Notes under the pieces: model-generated
The model's database searches: none
Seen by the model: only the letters and a program-made list of their open reading frames with translations
What the model was told of the DNA's origin: nothing
Program-made: the position numbers and the translations under genes
NCBI RefSeq assembly: GCF_000712595.1
Contig: NZ_JOTN01000014.1
Span: 62,001 to 126,000 of the forward strand
Direction of reading: 5' to 3'
DNA: 64,000 nucleotides
From: Bacillus manliponensis
GTDB taxonomy: Bacteria; Bacillota; Bacilli; Bacillales; Bacillaceae_G
In this document: positions 7,977 through 16,607 of the stretch, in pieces
Position numbering within the stretch: the stretch's first letter is position 1
Layout of the letters: every line of letters starts with the position of its first letter

Positions 7977-8488
7977 CTTAGTTCCCTCACCCTTTTTGTT
8001 AGCCAATCCATATATTTTTCATCTTCTGTTATATGAAACACTTTATATGATTCTAGTTTTGGTAACTCTGTCCACGTAATGACAGCAATAATATTTTCAA
8101 CACGCTCTAACAAAGAAAGCTCTTCTTCTGAGCGGATAATAACAACCTTCGGATAACGCTCTTTTTTATACCCTTCGACGATAATAGCATCTACTGCAAA
8201 ATATGTGTATAACTCGATTATTTTTTGCAGCGGCCATATACCATTTACAGATAGTGACAATAGCCCACCACCTTCTACTGAACTTACAGCAGCACCGGCT
8301 TGTCGATGCCGCTCACTGTCTTTTTGAAGTGGTAAATCTGGCACGCCTCCATGTCCGTGATGCTTTATCGTTCCAATTTGCATACCTTCTTTAGTTAACG
8401 CTCGTACTACTTTTTCAACAAGCGTCGTTTTTCCGCTATTTTGATAGCCTACGATTTGTAGGACTGGAATCGCTCGTCCCACGGCCAT
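7973..8488 (-). CDS. mobB: Molybdopterin-guanine dinucleotide biosynthesis protein MobB
   Basis: 171 residues. ATG 8488 has GAGG 6 nt upstream and overlaps the moeA 3' end by about 40 nt. A P-loop GTP-binding motif (GYQNSGKTTLVEK) is near the N-terminus, followed by TIKHHGHGG, and DAIIVEGYKKERYPKVVIIR, all typical of MobB. MobB assists MobA in attaching GMP to the cofactor. The partner mobA is not here but at 59141-59719. Confidence 0.93.
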   Translation of the reverse strand: MAVGRAIPVLQIVGYQNSGKTTLVEKVVRALTKEGMQIGTIKHHGHGGVPDLPLQKDSERHRQAGAAVSSVEGGGLLSLSVNGIWPLQKIIELYTYFAVDAIIVEGYKKERYPKVVIIRSEEELSLLERVENIIAVITWTELPKLESYKVFHITEDEKYMDWLTKRVRELR

Positions 8489-9741
8489 TCACTTCCTCGC
8501 TCACTATCTAGTAAAAGCGTTGTTACCGTCATACCAGCTTGAAATCCACGTGTCCCACCTGGTAATACAATAAAAGCATTTGCATTAGCAAGCGAAGAGA
8601 CAGCACTGGATTTATCTAGACCGACCGGCATTACTTCTAATCTTCCATCTACAAATTCTGCTTTTGCGCGCACAAAACGTGTAAACGGATTCGGTTTTGG
8701 AAACTCCTTCATTAATACCGCATCCGCTCTATACATATGTGCTTCTTTTTTATGGAGAAACGCACCGATAATTGGGCGAACAAACAATTCAAATCCAACA
8801 AAACAAGCTGACGGATTCCCGGAAAGCCCAAATAATAATTTTCCATTCACTTCCGCTACCGTCGTTACACTTCCAGGGCGCATCGCAATTTTATTAAAAA
8901 GGACGTTTGCTCCTAATTTTTCATAAATAGCTGGTAAATAATCGTAATCACCAACCGATACTCCACCAGTTGTAATTAACACATCTACCTCTTCCATCGT
9001 TTGTTTTACCATGTTGTAACATGTATCAAAATCATCAGCAAACTGACCGAAATATTTTACGTCACCGCCAACCTTTACAATCTGCGCGCCAATCATATAG
9101 GAGTTGCTATTACGAATCTTCCCAGGCTGAAGCGCTTCATGAACATTTAATAGTTCACTTCCCGTTGTGACAATTCCAATAACAGGACGCTTTCTAACGG
9201 AAACTTCACTATACCCAAATGTTGCAAGAAGAGCAGCAACACCTGGATTAATAACCGTCCCACTTTCCACAAGCACCTCACCTTTTTTTACATCTTCACC
9301 TTTTCGTGAAATGTTGTCACCATTTTGAAACGGACGCTTTAGTTTCATGTATGTTTTTCCATCTTGCTTATACCCTTCCGTTAACTCTAGCATGACAACA
9401 GCATCACACCCTACTGGAATTGCTGCACCTGTCATAATGCGCACTGCTTGAAAGGGCTGAACTTCTTCTGTAAAAAGCGATCCCGCTCCAATTTCTCCGA
9501 CTACTTCAAAACATAACGGATTCTCAAAGTTCGCTTCCTTCGTATCTTCTGCTCGAACTGCAAAACCATCGTACGGCGAGCGGTCAAAATGCGGTACATC
9601 ATTATCTGCTATGACGTCCTCAGCGAGAACTTTGCCGTAACTATGTGTCAGTGGGACACGCTCAAATCCCCCTTGCTTTGCATATTTCATTACATGTGTA
9701 ACAGCATCTTTCACCGCGATCGGTGTTCGTTTTTCCACCAA
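8449..9741 (-). CDS. moeA: Molybdopterin molybdenumtransferase MoeA
   Basis: About 430 residues. The start is placed at TTG 9741 (GGGGTGA 5-6 nt upstream, giving MVEKRTPIAV); a GTG at 9750 is possible. MoeA signatures in order: DVPHFDRSPYDGFAVRAEDT, VGEIGAG, VRIMTGAAIPVGCDAVVMLE, TTGSELL, TTGGVSVGDYDYLP and FGLSGNPSACFVGFE. It inserts molybdenum into adenylated molybdopterin. First gene of the moeA-mobB-moaE-moaD-small membrane gene operon, with overlapping junctions throughout. Confidence 0.95.
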   Translation of the reverse strand: MVEKRTPIAVKDAVTHVMKYAKQGGFERVPLTHSYGKVLAEDVIADNDVPHFDRSPYDGFAVRAEDTKEANFENPLCFEVVGEIGAGSLFTEEVQPFQAVRIMTGAAIPVGCDAVVMLELTEGYKQDGKTYMKLKRPFQNGDNISRKGEDVKKGEVLVESGTVINPGVAALLATFGYSEVSVRKRPVIGIVTTGSELLNVHEALQPGKIRNSNSYMIGAQIVKVGGDVKYFGQFADDFDTCYNMVKQTMEEVDVLITTGGVSVGDYDYLPAIYEKLGANVLFNKIAMRPGSVTTVAEVNGKLLFGLSGNPSACFVGFELFVRPIIGAFLHKKEAHMYRADAVLMKEFPKPNPFTRFVRAKAEFVDGRLEVMPVGLDKSSAVSSLANANAFIVLPGGTRGFQAGMTVTTLLLDSERGSEWPWDERFQSYKS

Positions 9742-9826
9742 ACTTCTCACCCCATACTTTGAAAATATTCCCTCTCCCTGCCATTTTCTTGTACAATGCT
9801 AATAGAAACAACAAGGAGGAATATAT

Positions 9827-10318
9827 ATGTCTTCATTTACTCATTTTAACGAGCAAGGCCGCGCTAAAATGGTTGATATTAGTAATAAAAAAGTAACAGT
9901 GCGCACCGCAATTGCACGTTCTAGTGTAATCGTAACACGAGATATTTACGATAAAATTGTCAGCAATGAAATTGGCAAAGGAGATGTGCTAGCCGTTGCC
10001 CAAATTGCTGGTATTATGGCTGCAAAGCGTACATCCGATATTATTCCAATGTGCCACCCACTTCTATTAAAAGGAGTTGATGTTTCATTTGACTGGCACA
10101 TAGCAGATGACGAGCATCGTCTCCTTATTGAAGTAAAAGTAAAAACAGAAGGCAGCACTGGCGTAGAGATGGAAGCATTAACAGCTGCTTCTGCCGCTGC
10201 ACTTACTGTCTATGATATGTGTAAAGCTATCGATAAAGGCATGATTATCGGTAAGACGTACTTACTCGAAAAAACAGGCGGTAAAAACGGTAATTATGTA
10301 AGAACAACAGATAAATAA
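9827..10318 (+). CDS. moaC: Cyclic pyranopterin monophosphate synthase MoaC
   Basis: 163 residues, ATG 9827 with AAGGAGGA 6 nt upstream. MoaC signatures: [30 protein letters not shown] and [33 protein letters not shown] with the active-site Lys in MCKAIDKGM. It converts the MoaA product to cPMP. Transcribed away from moeA from a short shared intergenic region (9742-9826) that contains a TACAAT box at 9791. Confidence 0.96.
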   Translation: MSSFTHFNEQGRAKMVDISNKKVTVRTAIARSSVIVTRDIYDKIVSNEIGKGDVLAVAQIAGIMAAKRTSDIIPMCHPLLLKGVDVSFDWHIADDEHRLLIEVKVKTEGSTGVEMEALTAASAAALTVYDMCKAIDKGMIIGKTYLLEKTGGKNGNYVRTTDK

Positions 10319-10453
10319 AACCCTTCTTTTTTTCAGATAGGACAGAGCATCTCGCCACACATGGTAACGGTCAGGGCCTTTGACTGCCACACCTGAATTT
10401 TCACTTTCCGTGACAATCATGGATTGAACTAGCCCGAAGATTTTTCTTTGGGC
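10319..10453. other. Intergenic segment with hairpin and a short coding-like remnant
   Basis: Between the convergent moaC and moeB genes. AGCCCGAAGA at 10433 pairs with TCTTTGGGCT with one G.T pair and may terminate one or both genes. On the minus strand 10424 downward an unbroken frame of ~35 codons (beginning MIVTESENSGVAVKG) looks protein-like but has no ribosome-binding site and runs into moaC antisense. It could be a remnant of a lost gene or a structured RNA; I cannot decide. Confidence 0.35.
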
Positions 10454-11467
10454 TTATCCTATGTAACGAGCATATAAACGCTTTGCTACTTGTATGTCGT
10501 TTGTTCCATGTACAAAAGCTCGTCCATCGTTAAATAAAACGAAACGATATTCTTCTACATGAAACGATAATAAATACGGTGTCCGTTGTACAGTTACACT
10601 CTTTTGTAAGCGCTTTTCAATTTCTTCTAACTGAAGCTCTTGTTTGACTGCTGGGCGAATTTGCACGGTATTTCGGCCGCATAACACTTCTGTTTTCGTC
10701 TGCATATCAAACGTTAAACTTGGATATGTACGTATATGTCCACAAGATAGACATTTTTCCTTCTTTTGACGATTTACTTTTACAGCCATATATTGATTAT
10801 GCCAAAGATCAAATGAAACCATTGTTTCCCTTAAAGACTCAAAATCTTCAACCAGTATCTTCAAAGCTTCTGCTGTCTGATAGGCAACAACCATTTGAAC
10901 TACGGGCTGAATGACACCAACAGTATCACATGTTGCACCACTTGTTGGATGCTCCATTAAGCAACGAAAACACGGTGTTTTTCCTGGAATAATTGTATAT
11001 GTAACGCCGTAACTCCCAACACAGCCACCATATATCCACGGAATATTTTCACGCTGTGAAATATCATTAATTAATAAACGTGTATCAAAGTTGTCAGTTG
11101 CATCGATAATTAAATCGATATGTTGAATCAGCTTTTCTATTTCTTGTACTGTTACATCTGTTATAACAGGTTCAATTACAACGTCTCCATTTATCTTTCT
11201 TAAATGTTCAGCAGCCGCAACTGCTTTTGGCATATAACGCTTCGCATCGTCTTCTGTATATAATTGCTGACGCTGTAAATTACTCCATTCCACATAGTCG
11301 CGGTCAACAATGGTGATTTTCCCAACACCTGCACGCGTAAGTACTTCTGCATTCGCAGAACCAAGCGCACCCGCACCAATAAGTAATACGTGTTTTTTAC
11401 GTAACCTTCGCTGACCACTTTCACCAATTTCAGAAAACAGTACTTGCCGTGAATACCGCTCTTGCAT
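10454..11467 (-). CDS. moeB: MoeB/ThiF-family adenylyltransferase
   Basis: 337 residues. E1-like fold: RYSRQVLFSEIGESGQ at the start, nucleotide motif LLIGAGALGSANAEVLTRAG, catalytic DRDYVEWSNLQRQ, DATDNFDTR, and zinc cysteines in CFRCLM and CLSCGH. It has an extra C-terminal ~80 residues after the last zinc pair, beyond the ~250-residue minimal MoeB. Adenylates the C-terminal Gly of MoaD; ThiF in thiamine synthesis is nearly identical in sequence, but the moa neighbours favour MoeB. 17 nt from moaA, same operon. Confidence 0.88.
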   Translation of the reverse strand: MQERYSRQVLFSEIGESGQRRLRKKHVLLIGAGALGSANAEVLTRAGVGKITIVDRDYVEWSNLQRQQLYTEDDAKRYMPKAVAAAEHLRKINGDVVIEPVITDVTVQEIEKLIQHIDLIIDATDNFDTRLLINDISQRENIPWIYGGCVGSYGVTYTIIPGKTPCFRCLMEHPTSGATCDTVGVIQPVVQMVVAYQTAEALKILVEDFESLRETMVSFDLWHNQYMAVKVNRQKKEKCLSCGHIRTYPSLTFDMQTKTEVLCGRNTVQIRPAVKQELQLEEIEKRLQKSVTVQRTPYLLSFHVEEYRFVLFNDGRAFVHGTNDIQVAKRLYARYIG

Positions 11468-11484
11468 AGAAACCCCTTCTCTCT

Positions 11485-12486
11485 TTATCCCCCTATGTAT
11501 GACATCTCAATTTTCGGGCGGTTATTTGCACTTTCTTCTGTTCGTTCATCAGAATAACGATCACTTCGTTTGTTCCATACATCTTTCACAACAGCAAGCA
11601 ATTCCTTATCACTTATTCCTTCCCTTAATAAGGTTCGTAAATCCGTCCCTTCCGTTGCAAATAAACATGTAAATAACTTTCCTTCTGCTGAAATACGAGC
11701 TCTCGTACATGATGAACAAAATGATTCTGATACAGAAGTAATAAAACCAATCTCTGCCTCACTCCCAATGTATCGGTAACGCTTTGCCACTTCACCAAAA
11801 TAATGAGGATCAAGTGGTTCAATTGGGTACACCTTATGAATCATCTCAATTAATTGTTCTTTCGTTATCACTTGGTCAAAGTTCCATCCATTCGTACTGC
11901 CAACATCCATAAATTCGATAAACCGAAGCGAAATGCCGCGTTCTTTGCAGTAGGATGCCATTTTTAAAACTTGGTCATCGTTCATCCCTTTTTTCACGAC
12001 CATATTTACTTTCACTTCTAACCCAGCTTCTATCGCTGCTTCAATCCCACGACGAACGGGCTGTGTGCCTACTCTTCGGCCATTAATTTGCTGAAACACA
12101 TCATCATCGATTGCATCAAGACTAACATTTACTCGCTTTAAACCAGCATTATATAAAGACTTTGCTTGCTTCGTTAAATGAATACCGTTTGTCGTCAAAC
12201 CAATATCCGTTAGCCCTTCTAAACGTGCAAGACGCTCAATTAATTCAGGCATATTTTTACGAAGCAACGGCTCTCCACCAGTTAAACGAATTTTTCTTAC
12301 TCCTATGTGAACGAATAGCTTTGCTAACCTTTCAATCTCATCAAACGTTAGTAAAAACTCCTCTTTCAAAAACGCATATTCAGGCCCAAACACTTCTGCT
12401 GGCATACAGTACGTACACCGAAAATTACACTGATCAATGACCGAAATACGCAAATCTTGAAGTGGGCGCTTCCATATATCTTTCAA
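11485..12486 (-). CDS. moaA: GTP 3',8-cyclase MoaA
   Basis: 333 residues. TTG 12486 is preferred (AAGGAGG 7 nt upstream); a GTG two codons earlier sits too close to that site. Radical SAM cluster [14 protein letters not shown]-type LTGGEPLLR, second cluster [19 protein letters not shown], and the C-terminal double glycine (SYIGG) needed for activity. It starts molybdenum cofactor synthesis from GTP. First gene of the moaA-moeB unit. Confidence 0.96.
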   Translation of the reverse strand: MKDIWKRPLQDLRISVIDQCNFRCTYCMPAEVFGPEYAFLKEEFLLTFDEIERLAKLFVHIGVRKIRLTGGEPLLRKNMPELIERLARLEGLTDIGLTTNGIHLTKQAKSLYNAGLKRVNVSLDAIDDDVFQQINGRRVGTQPVRRGIEAAIEAGLEVKVNMVVKKGMNDDQVLKMASYCKERGISLRFIEFMDVGSTNGWNFDQVITKEQLIEMIHKVYPIEPLDPHYFGEVAKRYRYIGSEAEIGFITSVSESFCSSCTRARISAEGKLFTCLFATEGTDLRTLLREGISDKELLAVVKDVWNKRSDRYSDERTEESANNRPKIEMSYIGG

Positions 12487-12582
12487 CGCCACCCCTCCTT
12501 CTCCTACTAGATCCCTACTTTTATTCTATTATAATACATTTTAGAATCGCGATATTTTTGCTCATTTTTTGAAAGGTTTGTA

Positions 12583-12624
12583 AAAAAAGAGCACCTAACT
12601 CTATATATGAGTTGGTACTCTTTC
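12583..12624 (-). terminator. Terminator of the 10-repeat wall-binding gene
   Basis: On the minus strand AAGAGTACCAACTC pairs with GAGTTAGGTGCTCTT (one bulge) followed by a T7 run. Confidence 0.8.
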
Positions 12625-12639
12625 ATCTATTCTTTATTA

Positions 12640-13758
12640 TTAAAATTTATATGGAAGTACATATTGACCGCTTGGGATGCCGCGAGTTTCACCATTTTCC
12701 ACTGAAACATTCACATGAACAGCACCATCTTTTAATTCTATTATTGCTGTTCCATAACCACCCCAGCCATCATTTTCATACTTAATGACCGCTTTATTAT
12801 TTTGGAATGTTACTGTTTTATGAAATGCTGCTTTTGGCCACCCTGATACCATATTCATCACGCTAACTTGAGCTTCATTTCCATAATAAAAATCAATTCC
12901 TACAGCCATACCATCCGGAAAACCTATAGGCTCTTCTGGATTCCCAAATTCTGTTATCGTCCAATATCCTTGATACTCTGAAAGAGCGTTCCACTTTCCA
13001 TCTTCATCAAAAAGATGAATTTCTCCGTTTATTTCTACCCAATCTGTTTGCATCATTCCATCTTCATCAAAGTAATACCATGAGCCATCCAGTGATTGCC
13101 AGCCCGTTTTCATAACACCGTTTCCATCAAAGTAGTACCATGAATAATCAATCAGCTGCCATTTTGTTTGCATTGCTCCGCTCTCATTAAAATAGTACCA
13201 GCTGCCTTGGATTGCTTGCCAACCTTTTTGCATTGCACCGTTTCCATTAAAGTAGTACCATGCTCCATTTATTGCTTGCCAGCCTGTTTGCATTGCACCG
13301 TTTCCGTTAAAGTAGTACCATGCTCCATTTATTGCTTGCCAACCTTTTTGCATTGCACCGTTTCCGTTAAAATAGTACCATTTCCCATCAATTGCTTGCC
13401 AATCTGTTTGCATTGCACCGTTTCCATTAAAGTAGTACCATGCTCCATTTATTGCTTGCCAACCTTTTTGCATTGCACCACTTGTATTAAAGTAATACCA
13501 TGCTCCATTTATTACTTGCCAATCTTTAGCCTTTGTTCCTTGTTGGTCATAGAAATACCATTTCCCATTTTCTTGTTTCCAATTATTATGGTAATGGTAC
13601 TCTCCCGTTTCCAATCCATATTTGCCACAGTTCGTCCGGCAATGGTGGCCTCCATTTTTATCTAAGCCACCAGGACTTGCATATGCCGATGTTGTAGACC
13701 CCATTACTGTTAACCCTAAAGCTACTGCAAGCACTTTCATTTTCATATTCTTTTTCAT
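12640..13758 (-). CDS. Secreted YHYH-domain protein with ten choline-binding-type wall repeats
   Basis: 372 residues. A signal peptide (MKKNMKMKVLAVALGLTVMG, cut after AYA) is followed by a short YHYH segment (GGHHCRTNCGKYGLETGEYHYH). Ten 20-residue repeats of the pattern WQAINGAWYYFNGNGAMQ follow, the cell-wall-binding type 1/choline-binding repeat that in other Gram-positives attaches proteins to teichoic acids. The last ~90 residues form a beta-rich domain I do not recognise. Repeat units are near-identical at DNA level (60 bp), so copy number may vary. A second repeat protein of the same type is at 27058. Confidence 0.88.
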   Translation of the reverse strand: MKKNMKMKVLAVALGLTVMGSTTSAYASPGGLDKNGGHHCRTNCGKYGLETGEYHYHNNWKQENGKWYFYDQQGTKAKDWQVINGAWYYFNTSGAMQKGWQAINGAWYYFNGNGAMQTDWQAIDGKWYYFNGNGAMQKGWQAINGAWYYFNGNGAMQTGWQAINGAWYYFNGNGAMQKGWQAIQGSWYYFNESGAMQTKWQLIDYSWYYFDGNGVMKTGWQSLDGSWYYFDEDGMMQTDWVEINGEIHLFDEDGKWNALSEYQGYWTITEFGNPEEPIGFPDGMAVGIDFYYGNEAQVSVMNMVSGWPKAAFHKTVTFQNNKAVIKYENDGWGGYGTAIIELKDGAVHVNVSVENGETRGIPSGQYVLPYKF

Positions 13759-13973
13759 ATACGCCTTATCCCTTCTATTTATCTATGTATATAACACTCT
13801 TATATTATATGTAAATAATATCAATATAAAGGGTTATAATTCAATTTATATATATACATAAAATGTTAATAAATCCAAAAACTACATTCGATTATTATTA
13901 ATTAGGTTTTCATAGACGGTTATCATTTTAATTCAACAAAGTGAATATAATTCCTCTTACTCTATCGACATGG

Positions 13974-13999
13974 AAAAAAGACCAACTTTGGTCTTTTTT
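13974..13999 (-). terminator. Terminator of the GerPA-like pair
   Basis: AAAAAAGACCA-ACT-TTGGTCTTTTTT, nearly symmetric, just after the stop of the second gene. Confidence 0.88.
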
Positions 14000-14001
14000 C
14001 A

Positions 14002-14313
14002 TCATATACCAGGATAATCCATGCTGTCTGTATTTGGAGCTGATTGTAGTGTCCCAGTCATGCCATTATTATCACCATTACCGTTAACACTTTGTTCATT
14101 ACCCCCTCGAGTAATGGTTGTCGTTACAGTATCACCTGGTTTTAAGCACACTTTATTTGTATCACCAATTACAACAACAATATCAATACAAGCCGGTCCC
14201 CCTGCACCGCTATACGTTTTAGTTGCTGTAAAGGAAGTATCTCGTAAGTTATCTCCTGTTAATAAATTCCCATAATTATTCACAATGACAAACTCTTTAA
14301 TACAAGCTCCCAT
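14002..14313 (-). CDS. GerPA/GerPF-like spore protein
   Basis: 103 residues. The N-terminal ~70 residues follow the GerP small-protein pattern (short beta strand, VNNYGNLLTGD, then TKTYSGAGG), with a low-complexity Asn/Gly tail (GNEQSVNGNGDNNGM) and an aspartate-rich end. Contains two Cys. GerP proteins sit in the inner spore coat and let germinants pass. Similarity is visible but weak; family placement is inferred. It is 15 nt downstream of a related gene, same operon. Confidence 0.55.
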   Translation of the reverse strand: MGACIKEFVIVNNYGNLLTGDNLRDTSFTATKTYSGAGGPACIDIVVVIGDTNKVCLKPGDTVTTTITRGGNEQSVNGNGDNNGMTGTLQSAPNTDSMDYPGI

Positions 14314-14328
14314 CTTTCTACAACCTTC

Positions 14329-14553
14329 CTATGCTCCTAATGTTATCGTACTTGAACCAATTGGCGGAATGAAGACGGATGCACGCGGTCTCTCAAACGG
14401 TACACGCTCGCCATTTAAAAAAACTGCTGAATTTAGACTACCTGAACCGTTATGCACTTTCGTTGCATAGACGGGATTTAACGTATTATAATCTCCAAAA
14501 TGAACCGCACCGTTGTTATTCACAATCTTGATTTTTCGAATAAATGAACTCAT
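14329..14553 (-). CDS. GerPA/GerPF-like spore protein
   Basis: 74 residues. KIKIVNNNGAVHFGDYNTLNP followed by KVHNGSGSLN matches the GerPA/GerPF layout (hydrophobic strand, G-VxFGD, then K-x-GSGSxN), although the second half differs. First gene of a two-gene unit with the 103-residue paralogue. A spore coat role is inferred from this resemblance only. Confidence 0.55.
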   Translation of the reverse strand: MSSFIRKIKIVNNNGAVHFGDYNTLNPVYATKVHNGSGSLNSAVFLNGERVPFERPRASVFIPPIGSSTITLGA

Positions 14554-14590
14554 ACATACACCACCCTTCTTCTACACTGTATGCAAAAGA

Positions 14591-14626
14591 AAAAAACTTG
14601 AAACGGACTCCGCTTCAAGTTTTTTC
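14591..14626 (-). terminator. Terminator of rhodanese gene
   Basis: AAAAAACTTGAA...TTCAAGTTTTTT stem with a GC core, immediately after the stop codon on the minus strand. Confidence 0.85.
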
Positions 14627-14631
14627 ATAAC

Positions 14632-14937
14632 TTATTGAATTTCACCTTCATATTGCAGCATGCCGCCAACCATGTTTACCGTTTTATAGCCTTGCTCATT
14701 TAAATAATGGCAAACATTTTCACTACGCATACCAGATCGACAAATGAAAATATATTCATTTTCTTTATCAAAAACATCTAATTTACTCGGGATATCCCCC
14801 ATTTTAATATGAACCGCTTCCGGGATTTTTCCGTATTCTACTTCCTCATCTTCACGCACATCTACTAAAAATAACGTTTCACCGTTCTCTAAACGTTCTT
14901 GTACTTCTTTTGCTGTAATTGTATTTACTTCTGTCAT
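14632..14937 (-). CDS. Single-domain rhodanese-like sulfurtransferase (YtwF-like)
   Basis: 101 residues from ATG 14937, with AAGGAGGT 9 nt upstream (the preceding codon is TTG). One rhodanese domain with active-site loop CRSGMRSENV near residue 67 carrying the catalytic Cys and two Arg. Such proteins move persulfide sulfur. It resembles B. subtilis YtwF, which also lies near leuS. Confidence 0.88.
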   Translation of the reverse strand: MTEVNTITAKEVQERLENGETLFLVDVREDEEVEYGKIPEAVHIKMGDIPSKLDVFDKENEYIFICRSGMRSENVCHYLNEQGYKTVNMVGGMLQYEGEIQ

Positions 14938-15132
14938 CAAAAATGACCTCCTTCTGTCAATTCATCACCAATTTTAGCATGAGAAGAGGCGGACGGAAAG
15001 AAAGAGTCTCCTCATTTTCAAAAGGATAAAATTCAAAAGTCCTACCGTTTCCACCTTTCTCTCATTTACAAACACAATTGTTATATTGTATCCTCTATAT
15101 ACTTGTTTCATATTTAAAGGAGTTATATTTGT

Positions 15133-15309
15133 ATGTTAATTTTACTTTTTTTTATCGGACTCATCTCACTCATCTTTTCGCTGAGTTCTCTTAATATATT
15201 TCATAAAGAACCACCACGCCAAGAACGAGCCTTCGTTTTATTATTAATTAGTATAGCATGCTTTGGCGTATGGATTGCGATGTATACATTCCGTTTAAAT
15301 ATCATGTAA
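15133..15309 (+). CDS. Small two-helix membrane protein
   Basis: 58 residues, ATG 15133 with AAGGAG about 10 nt upstream. Two transmembrane stretches (LILLFFIGLISLIFSLSSL and AFVLLLISIACFGVWIAMYT) joined by a short charged loop HKEPPRQER. Not recognised. Convergent with the MetX-like gene, from which it is separated by only 3 nt. Confidence 0.72.
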   Translation: MLILLFFIGLISLIFSLSSLNIFHKEPPRQERAFVLLLISIACFGVWIAMYTFRLNIM

Positions 15310-15312
15310 GTA

Positions 15313-16437
15313 TCACTTCAATCGACTAGAGTGCTCCGTAGTTAAAAATTCATGCAGCTTTTTTTCAAATAGTTGAACATGTAATACACCTGCCATATGT
15401 CCAAGAATACTTTCAATTTCATATACTTCCGCGTTTTTCCCTTGCTGTTTTAATATCGAAACCATTTCATGATTATAGCGAGATGGCTGTAGTACATCTT
15501 GTTTACAAGGAATCATAAGAACACGCGCTTCAATTCTTTGGAGCGCTTCTTCTAATGAAGAAAAACCATATGCAATATCATGAAGAATCGTAGCCTTTGC
15601 CATATACATCCATGAGTTCGCATCAGCCAATGCAATATTTTGGAGCGCAATCTCATTTATCATATTTTCAAACGATGTTAATGAAGAAAAGTTTTTACGC
15701 GGAGCTAACGTATAATCCCTCGGAAAGTTTGTTTCATAATACTGTATATCAAAAGCATTCGCAAACATCATCTTCGCCGCACTATGGAATCCTTTTATCG
15801 ATCCTTCTTCTCCATAGTTCCCACCGTTCCAAGCTGGGTCTAACATAATTGTATCAATTGCATTTTGCAGTACATTAAAGGTTGTCATAATTGGATTTTG
15901 CGGACTTGTAATTACACCAACAACACGCTCCATCATATGTGGATAATGAACAGCCCAGTTCAAAGAAATCATTCCACCGGCTGACGGACCAATGACAGTG
16001 TGCAACTTTGTAATCCCCATCATTTCAATTAACTTATGCTGCAAACGTGCAACATCAAGATACGTAAAAACAGGAAACGTCATTCCGTATGAATTACCCG
16101 TTCTAGGATTGATACTCGCTGGTCCTGTTGTTACGACATATGGATTTTTCACTTGTACGTTACAAATGTTATCTGTACAAATAACAAAATATTTATTTGT
16201 ATCAATTGCTTTGCCAGGGCCAATGAGTCCATCCCACCAGCCAGGTTCCTCATCATACTGTGTATACTTCCCAGCGGCATGACTCGTTGCGCTAAAATAA
16301 TGACAAACTAAAATCGCATTTGACTTTTCCTGATTTAACGTACCGTACGTTTCATACCCCATTTGCACCGGAATCGTTTCTCCACTTTCGAACGTAAAAC
16401 TCTCTAGCGTAAACTTCTCCTTTTTTACATATAACAC
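15313..16437 (-). CDS. MetX-like alpha/beta hydrolase (homoserine acetyltransferase family)
   Basis: 374 residues, the normal length for the homoserine O-acetyltransferase family. Family landmarks: GYETYGTLN, CHYFSATSHAAGKY, WWDGLIGPGKAIDT, and the catalytic His region GHMAG near the C-terminus. The nucleophile elbow reads GPSAGGMISLNW where true MetX usually has GGSMGGMQ, and the N-terminal oxyanion segment is altered too. It is therefore probably a diverged paralogue with another acyl transfer or hydrolase activity. Confidence 0.75.
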   Translation of the reverse strand: MLYVKKEKFTLESFTFESGETIPVQMGYETYGTLNQEKSNAILVCHYFSATSHAAGKYTQYDEEPGWWDGLIGPGKAIDTNKYFVICTDNICNVQVKNPYVVTTGPASINPRTGNSYGMTFPVFTYLDVARLQHKLIEMMGITKLHTVIGPSAGGMISLNWAVHYPHMMERVVGVITSPQNPIMTTFNVLQNAIDTIMLDPAWNGGNYGEEGSIKGFHSAAKMMFANAFDIQYYETNFPRDYTLAPRKNFSSLTSFENMINEIALQNIALADANSWMYMAKATILHDIAYGFSSLEEALQRIEARVLMIPCKQDVLQPSRYNHEMVSILKQQGKNAEVYEIESILGHMAGVLHVQLFEKKLHEFLTTEHSSRLK

Positions 16438-16497
16438 GTACGATTTCCTCTCCTTCTTTATAAATTTCTCTACTCTATAACTGTTACGCCACGTTTA

Positions 16498-16529
16498 TGA
16501 AATAACCTTTTTACATTCGGCTCATATAC
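16498..16529 (+). promoter_or_regulatory. Possible sigma-G promoter of the germinant receptor operon
   Basis: TGAAATA, 18 nt, CATATAC resembles the forespore sigma-G pattern (TGAATA / CATACTA) and lies about 80 nt before the GerA-type start. Pattern match by eye only. Confidence 0.3.
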
Positions 16530-16607
16530 ACAAGAAATATATGAATAATATAGAAAAATTCCCACAGAATAACATTATGTTATTTCATACGTAAAGAGGG
16601 ACAACAA

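Noticed and set aside
13168-13665. 165-codon frame opposite the wall-binding repeats
   Set aside because: Antisense shadow of the 60-bp repeats, without initiation signals.
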